Positions 38,865 to 46,690 of a stretch of DNA of 64,000 nucleotides are shown in pieces; position 1 is the first letter of the stretch, and each line of letters begins with the position of its first letter. The stretch lies in the NCBI RefSeq assembly GCF_004769195.1, contig NZ_RQET01000001.1:62001-126000 (forward strand). Direction: 5' to 3'. A program made the translations under genes and the position numbers. This DNA comes from Leptospira fletcheri. GTDB lineage: Bacteria > Spirochaetota > Leptospiria > Leptospirales > Leptospiraceae. The notes beneath the pieces were generated by a model. It made no database searches. It was not told where the DNA came from and saw nothing but the letters and a program-made list of their open reading frames with translations.

Positions 38865-39680
38865 ATGTTGGAAATCGTCCAAATCTACACAGCTAGCCCG
38901 CTTCGAAATTTCAGCTACTTAATCCGACAAACTTCCTCCGGAGAAACCGTCTGCATAGACCCGTTCGACTCCGCCCAGATTTCCGCCGTGCTAAAGAATA
39001 AAGATTGGAATTTAAATTTCATCGTAAACACTCACGAACACTGGGACCATACGAGCGGAAACGAAGGGCTTTGCCGGGAATTCGGATCCGTCGTATTGAC
39101 ACACCCCAAAGGGATGGAATCCGTCCCTTTGGCGAGCCAATCCTTGCTTCCGGGAGACAGGATCTTGTCCGATCCCGCGGAACTCTCTTACTTGGAAGTA
39201 TTGGACACTCCGGGACATACCTTCTCTCACATTTGTCTTCTCCAGATCGAAAACAAAACTCCGACCGCAGTCTTTACGGGAGATACCATCTTCAATTGCG
39301 GAGTAGGAAATTGCAAGAATGGGGGAAACGCCGAAGTACTGTACCGAACCGTTTCCGAAATTTTCTATGCGCTACCGGACACAGTCAGGCTTTACCCGGG
39401 CCACGATTATCTGAAGAACAATCTTAGATTCAGTCTGCACCTGGATCCGGAAAATTCTAGGGCGAAGGCGGCTTTGGAACGAGCGGAAGGTCTCCGGGAA
39501 AACGAGGAATTTTGGACGACCGACTTCGGAGAAGAAAGGGAATTCAATCCTTTCTTCCTCTGTAGAAATCCTTCCCTTTCTCTAGTTTCCGGAATACGGA
39601 ATCGATCCGGCAAGACGGATCTTCCGACCGACGAGAAAACTCTTTTTCTGACTTTACGATCCCTAAGAGACAAATGGTAG
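38865..39680 (+). CDS. Glyoxalase-II-like MBL hydrolase
   Basis: 271 residues. THEHWDHTSGN (about 57) is the binuclear metal motif, DTPGHTFSH and TGDTIFNCGVGNC follow, and YPGHDYLKNNLRF near 175 is the glutathione-thioester-hydrolase type of closing motif, with a helical C-terminal tail as in GloB. Predicted to hydrolyse S-acyl-glutathione or a related persulfide/thioester. Its position at one end of the glutathione-related stretch supports a thiol link, but that is an inference. Start ATG 38865 is 8 bases after the STAS gene. Confidence 0.82.
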   Translation: MLEIVQIYTASPLRNFSYLIRQTSSGETVCIDPFDSAQISAVLKNKDWNLNFIVNTHEHWDHTSGNEGLCREFGSVVLTHPKGMESVPLASQSLLPGDRILSDPAELSYLEVLDTPGHTFSHICLLQIENKTPTAVFTGDTIFNCGVGNCKNGGNAEVLYRTVSEIFYALPDTVRLYPGHDYLKNNLRFSLHLDPENSRAKAALERAEGLRENEEFWTTDFGEEREFNPFFLCRNPSLSLVSGIRNRSGKTDLPTDEKTLFLTLRSLRDKW

Positions 39681-39709
39681 GGTCTAAAAGATAACCTCTT
39701 TCCCTTTTC

Positions 39710-39725
39710 TCGGAGGCGTCTCCGA
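39710..39725 (+). other. Hairpin before the disulfide reductase gene
   Basis: TCGGAG and CTCCGA pair perfectly around a GCGT loop, 14 bases before ATG 39740. A GGAGG core lies inside the stem but is about 23 bases from the start codon, further than a normal ribosome site. No U-run follows. Confidence 0.35.
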
Positions 39726-39739
39726 TCTAGTCGAATCGA

Positions 39740-41116
39740 ATGAAAAAATATGATATTCTCGTAATCGGATCGGGGGGTGGTACGAAATTAGTGACCCCTC
39801 CTTCCAGACTCGGCTATAAAGTCGCGATTCTGGAAAAAGACAGACTAGGAGGCACTTGCCTGAACCGGGGGTGCATTCCTTCCAAAATGCTCATCTATCC
39901 CGCCGAGATCCTAACCCTAGCTTCCGATGCGGCAAGATTCCAATTGGACATTCCGGGTCCGTTTCGAGTGGATTTTCAATCCTTGGTCCAGAGGATCTCT
40001 GCCGCGGTGGATTCGGACTCGGATAGTATAGCCCCTGCGTACGAAAAGAATCCGAACATAGATTATTATCCTTATGAGGGCCGCTTTGTGGAAAACAAGG
40101 TGATCCAAGCCAACGGAGAACTTTTAACGGCGGATCGCATTTTCCTAGCGGGAGGTTGCCGACCCTTTCTGCCGGACATCCCCGGTCTTGCAGGCACACC
40201 GTTTATGACAAGCAGGGAAGCTTTGCGTAGGACGGAACTTCCGAAACGACTCCTGATCATCGGCGGAGGATACATCGCTTTAGAACTGGGTTTTGCATAT
40301 TCCTCCTTCGGCTCCGAAACCACCTTCCTAGTTCGGAATCGAATGCTTTCCCACGAAGACGAGGACATCGTCAACGCATTCGAAAAAAGTTTTCTGAAAA
40401 AACACGACGTACGTCTCGGAACCTCGGTGGAAAAAGTGGAGTACGATTCGGGCCGATTCCGTCTCCATTGTAAGGGAGAAAATTCGGAATTCGAACTCGA
40501 AGGGGACGCGTTGTTGGTGGCCACGGGTGTCCGTCCGAATACGGATTGGCTCGATCTGGATCATACGGAAATCCGGATGAACGAAAAAGGATACATTCTC
40601 ACGAACGAATATCTGGAAACGACTGCGGAGGGAGTGTACGCCTTGGGAGATATCGCGGGAAAACACTTTTTCAGGCACTCCGTAAATTTCGAAGGGGAAG
40701 CCCTTTTCCATTCCTTGTACGTGGACAAGAAAAGGACCCTCGTAGAATATCCCCCCGTTCCTCACGCAGTCTTCACTCATCCCCAGATCGCAGCGGTAGG
40801 TAAGACGGAACGCGAATTGATCTCCGAAGGAGCGGACTATATCTCGGCGACCAACCCCTATTCCGCTAGCGCTACCGGAATGGCCCGACGATCCGAAGAG
40901 GGATTCGTAAAGATCCTGGTGGATCGTAAATCTAGAAAATTGTTGGGTGCGCACGTTTTAGGGGACGAAGCCTCGAACCTAATTCACGTTTTTATTCTTT
41001 TGATGACTATGGGCGGTACCTTGGACGATCTTCTGAAAATGATTTACATCCATCCCGCACTTCCGGAAATCGCCAGGAACGCGGCGAGAAAAGCCAGGGA
41101 GATATTAGCATCATAA
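39740..41116 (+). CDS. Flavin-dependent disulfide reductase (Lpd/mycothione-reductase-like)
   Basis: 458 residues. N-terminal FAD loop reads IGSGGGTKL, unlike the usual GxGxxG of lipoamide dehydrogenase. The redox-active pair is in GGTCLNRGCIPSKM (about Cys41 and Cys46). The second dinucleotide loop is GGGYIALELG; the residues after it (FLVRNR) carry arginines where NADH enzymes have Glu, which favours NADPH. YIHPALPE near 435 has the His-Glu proton relay. These traits resemble mycothione or glutathione reductase more than E3. With GshA/GshB nearby it is a candidate for glutathione-disulfide reduction. The substrate is inferred, not proven. Confidence 0.78.
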   Translation: MKKYDILVIGSGGGTKLVTPPSRLGYKVAILEKDRLGGTCLNRGCIPSKMLIYPAEILTLASDAARFQLDIPGPFRVDFQSLVQRISAAVDSDSDSIAPAYEKNPNIDYYPYEGRFVENKVIQANGELLTADRIFLAGGCRPFLPDIPGLAGTPFMTSREALRRTELPKRLLIIGGGYIALELGFAYSSFGSETTFLVRNRMLSHEDEDIVNAFEKSFLKKHDVRLGTSVEKVEYDSGRFRLHCKGENSEFELEGDALLVATGVRPNTDWLDLDHTEIRMNEKGYILTNEYLETTAEGVYALGDIAGKHFFRHSVNFEGEALFHSLYVDKKRTLVEYPPVPHAVFTHPQIAAVGKTERELISEGADYISATNPYSASATGMARRSEEGFVKILVDRKSRKLLGAHVLGDEASNLIHVFILLMTMGGTLDDLLKMIYIHPALPEIARNAARKAREILAS

Positions 41117-41176
41117 AAATCGTCGGGAGACACCGACACCGCGTCGAATGATGAAAGGAGCCTAATTTCCGTACGG

Positions 41177-42094
41177 ATGAAAAAAGCATTAGAGATAGAA
41201 AATCTGGTTAAAACCTATTCGGGAGGGATTCAGGCTCTCCGAGGAATTGATTTAACCGTGGAAGAAGGCGAATTTTTCGCGCTCTTGGGTCCGAACGGCG
41301 CGGGCAAATCCACTACCATCGGAATCCTGAGTTCCCTGGTGAACAAAACCTCGGGAAAAGTCAGAATTTACGGCGCTGACATCGACACTGACCTTCCTCT
41401 GGCCAAATCTTTCTTGGGAGTCGTACCGCAAGAGTTCAATTTCAATATCTTTGAAAAAGTGGAACAGATCGTGATCAACCAGGGGGGCTATTACGGCCTG
41501 GCCAAATCCGTTGCGACCGAGAGAGCTCACGAATATCTGAAACAATTAGGACTTTATGAAAAACGAAAAGAATCTGCGGGAAGATTATCCGGGGGAATGA
41601 AACGAAGGCTGATGATCGCGAGGGCCCTGGTCCATAATCCGAAAATTCTGATCCTGGACGAACCTACGGCGGGAGTGGACATAGAATTCAGAAGATCCCT
41701 TTGGGAATTCCTGATCAAATTAAACGAATCGGGGATCACTATCATACTTACCACCCATTATCTGGAGGAAGCGGAAACACTTTGCAAAAGAATCGCGATC
41801 ATAGATAGAGGACTCATCGTGGAAAACACCTCCGTTAAGGAACTCCTGGTAAAATTGGATACGGAAACCTTCATACTCGACCTACAGGAAGCGGTATCGG
41901 TTCCTCCGAAACTCAACGGCTTTTTATTGAGAAAAGTGGACGACCTGACCCTGGAAGTGGAGGTCAACAAAACCCATTCGATCAACGAACTGTTCCGATT
42001 GTTGGACCAGGAAGGAATAAAAATCACCAGCATGAGAAACAAAGCGAATCGACTGGAAGAACTCTTCCTGAAATTGGTGGAGAAGAATTCATGA
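41177..42094 (+). CDS. ABC-2 type transporter, ATP-binding protein
   Basis: 305 residues. Walker A GPNGAGKST near 37, Q-loop PQEFNF, signature LSGGMKRR, Walker B ILDEPT, and the switch His in TTHYLEEAE. The C-terminal 85 residues form the DUF4162-like tail common in drug and polysaccharide exporters. A strong AAGGAG lies 16 bases before ATG 41177, further than usual. The permease starts inside its stop (ATGA). Confidence 0.9.
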   Translation: MKKALEIENLVKTYSGGIQALRGIDLTVEEGEFFALLGPNGAGKSTTIGILSSLVNKTSGKVRIYGADIDTDLPLAKSFLGVVPQEFNFNIFEKVEQIVINQGGYYGLAKSVATERAHEYLKQLGLYEKRKESAGRLSGGMKRRLMIARALVHNPKILILDEPTAGVDIEFRRSLWEFLIKLNESGITIILTTHYLEEAETLCKRIAIIDRGLIVENTSVKELLVKLDTETFILDLQEAVSVPPKLNGFLLRKVDDLTLEVEVNKTHSINELFRLLDQEGIKITSMRNKANRLEELFLKLVEKNS

Positions 42095-42864
42095 CATTCC
42101 GGGAAAAGTTCAACGCGTTTTCCACGATAGTGCGCAAAGAAACTGTGCGAATCCTCAGAATCTGGATCCAGACTCTGATCCCTCCCGGTATCACCATCTC
42201 TCTGTACTTTCTCATCTTCGGGAAACTGGTAGGATCGCAGATCGGAAATATCGGGGAACATACGTACATCCAATTCATCGTCCCCGGTCTCGTAATGATG
42301 TCGGTGATTCTGAACGCTTATAACAATGTGGTCTCATCCTTTTTCGGAGCGAAATTCGGACGGAATATAGAGGAACTTCTCGTTTCCCCCACACCTTCCC
42401 ATTTGATCGTACTCGGATATTCCATCGGCGGAGTGATCCGAGGCATCCTAGTGGGAATCATCGTGACGATCGTTTCCTTGTTTTTTACCGATCTGAAAAT
42501 CGTTCACCCTTGGGCTGTGTTCATTACCGTGGCGCTTTCCGCCCTGCTTTTTTCCATGGGAGGATTCCTGAACGCCTTATTCGCGAAGAAGTTCGACGAC
42601 GTCACCATCATTCCCACTTTCATCCTGACGCCTCTCACGTATCTAGGAGGAATTTTTTATTCTATCCGTATGCTCCCTGAAACATGGCAGATCGTCTCCA
42701 AGTTCAATCCCATCCTATATATGGTAAACGCGTTCCGTTACGGCTTTCTGGGAGTGAGCGATATAGATCCGATTTTCGCCATGAGTCTCTTGGCCTTCGG
42801 AACGATTCTATTGTATTGTTTAGCGGTATTCTTACTGAACCGAGGAATCGGAACGAGGACGTAA
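42091..42864 (+). CDS. ABC-2 type transporter permease
   Basis: 257 residues with six membrane segments; the family signature is FMVNAFRYGFLG-like (here YMVNAFRYGFLGVSD) late in the protein, after LTYLGGIFYSIRMLPETW. Works with the ATPase just upstream, with which it overlaps by 4 bases. Substrate unknown. The following BolA gene starts one base after its stop, so all may be one transcript. Confidence 0.9.
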   Translation: MTFREKFNAFSTIVRKETVRILRIWIQTLIPPGITISLYFLIFGKLVGSQIGNIGEHTYIQFIVPGLVMMSVILNAYNNVVSSFFGAKFGRNIEELLVSPTPSHLIVLGYSIGGVIRGILVGIIVTIVSLFFTDLKIVHPWAVFITVALSALLFSMGGFLNALFAKKFDDVTIIPTFILTPLTYLGGIFYSIRMLPETWQIVSKFNPILYMVNAFRYGFLGVSDIDPIFAMSLLAFGTILLYCLAVFLLNRGIGTRT

Positions 42865-43137
42865 ATGAAAGAAACTCAGGAAGAATTGGAATTTCTACTT
42901 CGGGAAAAATTCTCTCCCTCAGCTTTGGAAGTGGTGGATTTTTCCGCGGAGCACGCAGGTCATTCCGGGAATCCGGAAGGACGCAGGAAAGGAACCCATC
43001 TGAGAGTTCGGATCGCTTGTGAATCCTTTCGGGGAAAGTCTCTCCTGGAACAACACAGACTCGTCGTTTCCACCTTGGAATCCACGGTGAAGGCCAGGAA
43101 AATCCACGCCTTGGAAATCCGGACCGAAGTTCCCTGA
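42865..43137 (+). CDS. BolA-family protein
   Basis: 90 residues. VDFSAEHAGHSGN gives the His-rich loop that ligates an iron-sulfur cluster jointly with a CGFS glutaredoxin, and FRGKSLLEQHRLVVSTL is the family helix-strand. The ATG follows the permease stop directly. Confidence 0.86.
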   Translation: MKETQEELEFLLREKFSPSALEVVDFSAEHAGHSGNPEGRRKGTHLRVRIACESFRGKSLLEQHRLVVSTLESTVKARKIHALEIRTEVP

Positions 43138-43198
43138 GGAAAAATGATTGTGCGGCAAGGTCGCCTTTCCAAGCTATCCTTAGGAAAACGGGCCTCGA

Positions 43199-43210
43199 AC
43201 TCTTAAGAGT
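43199..43210. promoter_or_regulatory. 12-base palindrome ahead of the second BolA gene
   Basis: ACTCTTAAGAGT is perfectly self-complementary and lies 22 bases before ATG 43232 in a 94-base gap. It could be a small operator, or chance; no matching second copy was noticed elsewhere in the window. Confidence 0.3.
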
Positions 43211-43231
43211 CGAAGTCTAATCATTGGAATC

Positions 43232-43456
43232 ATGACGATAGAAGAAATCCGAAATAAGATCCGATCCGGCCTACCAGGTTCCGAGGTGGAAATCTTAGAT
43301 CCGTACAAGGACGGTGTCCATATCAAGGCGGTGGTGAGATACTCCGGCTTCCAAGGCAAATCGATGGTAGAACAGCATAGAATGGTTTACGACACATTGC
43401 GGGAAGAACTCAAAGAAGAAGTCCATGCCCTAGCTCTGGAAACCAAAGTCTCTTAG
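43232..43456 (+). CDS. Second BolA-family protein (IbaG/YrbA-like)
   Basis: 74 residues; shorter than the first copy and with a DPYKDGVHIKAVV loop in place of HAGH, followed by FQGKSMVEQHRMVYDTL. The conserved helix is very similar to its neighbour, so the two may have arisen by duplication. The CGFS glutaredoxin follows after 42 bases. Confidence 0.86.
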   Translation: MTIEEIRNKIRSGLPGSEVEILDPYKDGVHIKAVVRYSGFQGKSMVEQHRMVYDTLREELKEEVHALALETKVS

Positions 43457-43498
43457 AAACGTGGAACCGCAGAAATAATACAATTTTAGAGGAAGCAA

Positions 43499-43816
43499 AT
43501 GGACCAAACTCTCAAAGAAAAAATCGAAGGATTGATCGGCTCGAAAAAGATCTTTCTATTTATGAAAGGAACTCCTGAGGCCCCGATGTGCGGTTTTTCC
43601 GCCGGCGTCACGAACGTTCTACGAAGCCTGGGTGCGGATTACGGATCCTTCAATGTACTTTCCGACCAGACGGTCCGGGAAGGAATCAAGGAATTCGCGA
43701 ATTGGCCGACGATTCCCCAACTCTATATCGAAGGTGAGTTTATCGGTGGCCACGATATCGTCGTGGAATTGGCGAAGACCGGAGAATTGCAGAAAAAACT
43801 AGGCCTCCCAGTATAA
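43499..43816 (+). CDS. grxD: Monothiol glutaredoxin, Grx4/GrxD type
   Basis: 105 residues with the CGFS active site (Cys31) in FMKGTPEAPMCGFSAG and the WPTIPQLYIEGEFIGGHDI segment. These proteins bind a [2Fe-2S] cluster using glutathione and pass it on, often with BolA. AGAGGAAGC before the ATG is a good ribosome site. Gene order BolA-BolA-Grx4 supports a working Grx4-BolA pair. Confidence 0.93.
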   Translation: MDQTLKEKIEGLIGSKKIFLFMKGTPEAPMCGFSAGVTNVLRSLGADYGSFNVLSDQTVREGIKEFANWPTIPQLYIEGEFIGGHDIVVELAKTGELQKKLGLPV

Positions 43817-43821
43817 GATCG

Positions 43822-44067
43822 ATGATGAAACTCTACCAGTTCCAAACCTGTCCCTATTGCGCCTATGTTTTAGAGGAATTTTCCAGACTAGGCTTGGTAA
43901 TCGGAAAGGATTTTGAACTGGTGGAGGCAAGTAGAGGAACTCCTGGTAGGCAGGAGGTCGTTCGCTTAGGCGGAATCAACCAAGTTCCCTTTCTCGTGGA
44001 CGAAGAAGTCAAAATGTACGAATCCAGGGATATCGTGGATTACGTTCGTAAAAAAAAGAGCGCCTAA
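43822..44067 (+). CDS. Dithiol glutaredoxin
   Basis: 81 residues with CPYC (Cys10, Cys13), cis-Pro in NQVPFLVD and the GSH-binding YESRDIVDY. Begins with ATGATG; either is possible. It ends by overlapping the convergent ATP-grasp gene by 4 bases. Confidence 0.9.
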   Translation: MMKLYQFQTCPYCAYVLEEFSRLGLVIGKDFELVEASRGTPGRQEVVRLGGINQVPFLVDEEVKMYESRDIVDYVRKKKSA

Positions 44068-45098
44068 AACCCGAGAAGATCCAAAATCCGATTCCCTACG
44101 TCCCTATTTTTTCCGGAATACGGATAGTTGTGAATGTAAAGGACGGGATTGAAATTGAGTTCCAGAATTCTATAATCCTCGTTTCCGCCTAGATCCTTCA
44201 CAATAATATCCACTCCGCAAATTTTCGCTCCTACTGCTTTTGCTGCATCCACTGCAATTTTTTTATAAGCAGGAGAAGCCTCATCCGTAACGTCTATCGA
44301 ATCTCCTCCCGTACTGATATTCGAATTTCTTCGGAGATAGACGGTCTCTCCGCTCGCCGGAACCGAATCCACAGCCAACCCTTGCTCTTTTAAAACTCCC
44401 AGCTCTGTTTCTTCCAGCCGGATCTTTTCTAGGGGAGTAACATGACCGATCCCTCTCCTGGGATCCCGGTTCTTTTCGAGAACCAATTCCCTTACGCTCT
44501 TACTTCCGTCTCCGATCACGTTAGCCGGAATACGATTACACACTGCGACACATTCGCTCCCGATCACTAAAAAACGATATTCCTGCCCTTCCGCAAATTC
44601 TTCCAGGATTGCGGTCTCCGAAAAAGAAAGAGCCGTTTCGATCGCCGTTTTGGCTTGTTCTTCGGAAGATCTTGGAGAAAGAATCGTGATTCCGATTCCG
44701 AAATTCGTGGTAACCGGCTTAACGACCAGTTTCTTTTCGGAATGTCCCCGAAAATAACGCATTCCCTCTTCCGGATCCGAAAAACTGATTCCTATCGGAA
44801 CTCGGATCCCTTTTTCGTGCAGAATGCGTTTCGTTACCGTCTTATTTTCCATGACCAGAAACGTCATATAGGAATCCAAATCCGTTTTGGAAGCCTCCTT
44901 GACCAAACGGGAACTTCCGGATCCGGAAATCCGAAGGAAATGACTCACTCGGTCCAACACCTCTACGGTCAGCCCGCGATTGAGTGCGTCCCGGATCATG
45001 ATCTGAGTGGAGATCTCCAGATCTTCGAATCCGGAAAGCACATACTCGCTCGGATCCAATCTTTGACCTTCGGGGAGTCGGATCGTCAATGGTTGCAT
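44064..45098 (-). CDS. ATP-grasp ligase, GshF-C-terminal type (glutathione synthetase candidate)
   Basis: 344 residues. STQIMIRDALNRGLTVEVLDR followed by DLDSYMTFLVMENKTVTKRILHE matches the linker and ATP-grasp module found at the C-terminus of bifunctional GshF, and the rest follows: VVKPVTTNFGIGI (ATP loop), EYRFLVIG, RIPANVIGDGSKSV, and ILELNFNPVLYIHNYP (metal-binding Glu/Asn). It lacks the GCS half, which is coded by the gene upstream, overlapping by 13 bases. Expected to join glycine to gamma-glutamylcysteine. It is not the E. coli GshB type. Confidence 0.85.
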   Translation of the reverse strand: MQPLTIRLPEGQRLDPSEYVLSGFEDLEISTQIMIRDALNRGLTVEVLDRVSHFLRISGSGSSRLVKEASKTDLDSYMTFLVMENKTVTKRILHEKGIRVPIGISFSDPEEGMRYFRGHSEKKLVVKPVTTNFGIGITILSPRSSEEQAKTAIETALSFSETAILEEFAEGQEYRFLVIGSECVAVCNRIPANVIGDGSKSVRELVLEKNRDPRRGIGHVTPLEKIRLEETELGVLKEQGLAVDSVPASGETVYLRRNSNISTGGDSIDVTDEASPAYKKIAVDAAKAVGAKICGVDIIVKDLGGNEDYRILELNFNPVLYIHNYPYSGKNRDVGNRILDLLGF

Positions 45099-46627
45099 AT
45101 CTTGGGAGTCGGGAACTTACGCACCTTTTCGGTCTCTTCGATTTTCGCCAATTCTTCGACGGAACGATGCACTTCCTTTTCGAAAGAATTCCATTTCCCC
45201 GGCGTGAGTTCCATCTGGGACTGGTTTCGGAAATTCTCCCGAGCAAGATGGATTCCCAAATCACGGAATTCCCAATCTTCTTCCAGAAGCCGTTTCAGAA
45301 AACGACCGGAAGGGGTTTTCCCCGGATCTCTCCATTTTTCCAACATAGTGCTCAGAGTATCCTGGTAAAACGTTCTTCCCGAATGACGATCCAATTCTTC
45401 CGCGATCGGAAATAAAGATTCTGTATATTCGACTCCGGCTCGGATAAAATCGATTTCTCCTCCGTCCTCACCTAAAATGGAAAGGCCCGGCTTCCTTCCT
45501 TCCCAAATGGTTCGCCTTGTGTTTTCGCGGATCCGCTTTTTTTCCGGTTCCAAAATGGGTGGACTCGGCCTCAGGATCCCGTCCAGCAGAATCATCTGTA
45601 TATATGCCAAACTGCTCTTGCTGACTCCCGTAGGGGATTCGGGTTCTATATCCAGACATCGGATCTCTATGTATTGGATTCCTCTGTTTTTGAGAGCATC
45701 CAATGGACGTTCCTGGTTTTTCGGAATCTGCTTGGGACGGATGGGGGAATAGAATTCGTTTTCAATCTGAAGATAATTCGCGTTCAACTGATTCGGAGAT
45801 CCCCCCAAGGACTCGTAAGGAGGATACGGCGTACTGACCGCGTAACACATTCCGTCCATGTATTCCTTTAAAGAATTATAATTGATGGGAAGAGCGTCCT
45901 GCACCTGGCTCGTATAACCGATTTCGCTCATTCGGAGGGAAGTCGCATAGGGGGCAAAGAGAGTATGGGATTTATGCTTGGTGAACTGAAAATCGTACCG
46001 AACAGGTAGGAAGGTCTCGTCGAAAGCGGGCGTCGCTCCGGTGAGATACAAAACGAAAGGGACTTTCCGAAAGAAGTTTCTAGTGACGGAAAGGTACATT
46101 TCCGAAATCTCTTCTTTGTCGAATTTGGAGATCTCCTTTTCGAAAATCTGTTTTAAGAACAGATTGGAAAAGGAAAAATTATAATGCACGCCGGAGATCG
46201 TCTGCATTCTCCTTCCGTAACGGAGTCCGAGCCCATTCCGATAAAGCGTCTTCCATTCCCCGGAAAAAGAGAGGCCGTATTTCCCCAAGGGAATGTCCTT
46301 CTCCTCTTTCGGTAAAATGGGAGGCATACTGAACGGCCATATCCATTCTCCTTGTAGATGCCGGGAAGTAAAGATATGCAAATCCTGCAATTCTCGGACA
46401 ATGGCTTCTATTCTAGGTCTGGCATTTGTCGCGAATTCCAATTGTGGTTCGGAAAAATCGGTCTTAATATAATGATTTGTAAGACTGGAGCCCAAGGCTT
46501 TAGGATGGGGAGTGGTCGCGATCTTTCCGTCCGAAAAGATTCTCATGCTCTCCTTTTCCAATCCGTGCTTCGCTTTGACCGCGTGTCTTAAATTCGGGCA
46601 TACTAAACCTGCTACACTACGTTTCAT
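45086..46627 (-). CDS. gshA: Glutamate--cysteine ligase (GshA, gammaproteobacterial type)
   Basis: 513 residues. HGLEKESMRI near residue 21 corresponds to the RGLERETLR start of E. coli GshA, then ALGSSLTN, TDFSEPQLEF (metal-binding acids), MPPIL and SGVHYNFS (ligand segment), and EIRCLDIEPESP near 320. First step of glutathione synthesis. ATG 46627 follows TTGGAATCA. The overlap with the ATP-grasp gene makes a two-gene version of GshF. The next gene upstream is ggt, 63 bases away on the same strand. Confidence 0.92.
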   Translation of the reverse strand: MKRSVAGLVCPNLRHAVKAKHGLEKESMRIFSDGKIATTPHPKALGSSLTNHYIKTDFSEPQLEFATNARPRIEAIVRELQDLHIFTSRHLQGEWIWPFSMPPILPKEEKDIPLGKYGLSFSGEWKTLYRNGLGLRYGRRMQTISGVHYNFSFSNLFLKQIFEKEISKFDKEEISEMYLSVTRNFFRKVPFVLYLTGATPAFDETFLPVRYDFQFTKHKSHTLFAPYATSLRMSEIGYTSQVQDALPINYNSLKEYMDGMCYAVSTPYPPYESLGGSPNQLNANYLQIENEFYSPIRPKQIPKNQERPLDALKNRGIQYIEIRCLDIEPESPTGVSKSSLAYIQMILLDGILRPSPPILEPEKKRIRENTRRTIWEGRKPGLSILGEDGGEIDFIRAGVEYTESLFPIAEELDRHSGRTFYQDTLSTMLEKWRDPGKTPSGRFLKRLLEEDWEFRDLGIHLARENFRNQSQMELTPGKWNSFEKEVHRSVEELAKIEETEKVRKFPTPKICNH

Positions 46628-46690
46628 TCATTGATTCCAATCGTTTTTTTCTTAGACCGTTCCGGGCTCTTAAAGTTAGTTCCGAATTCC

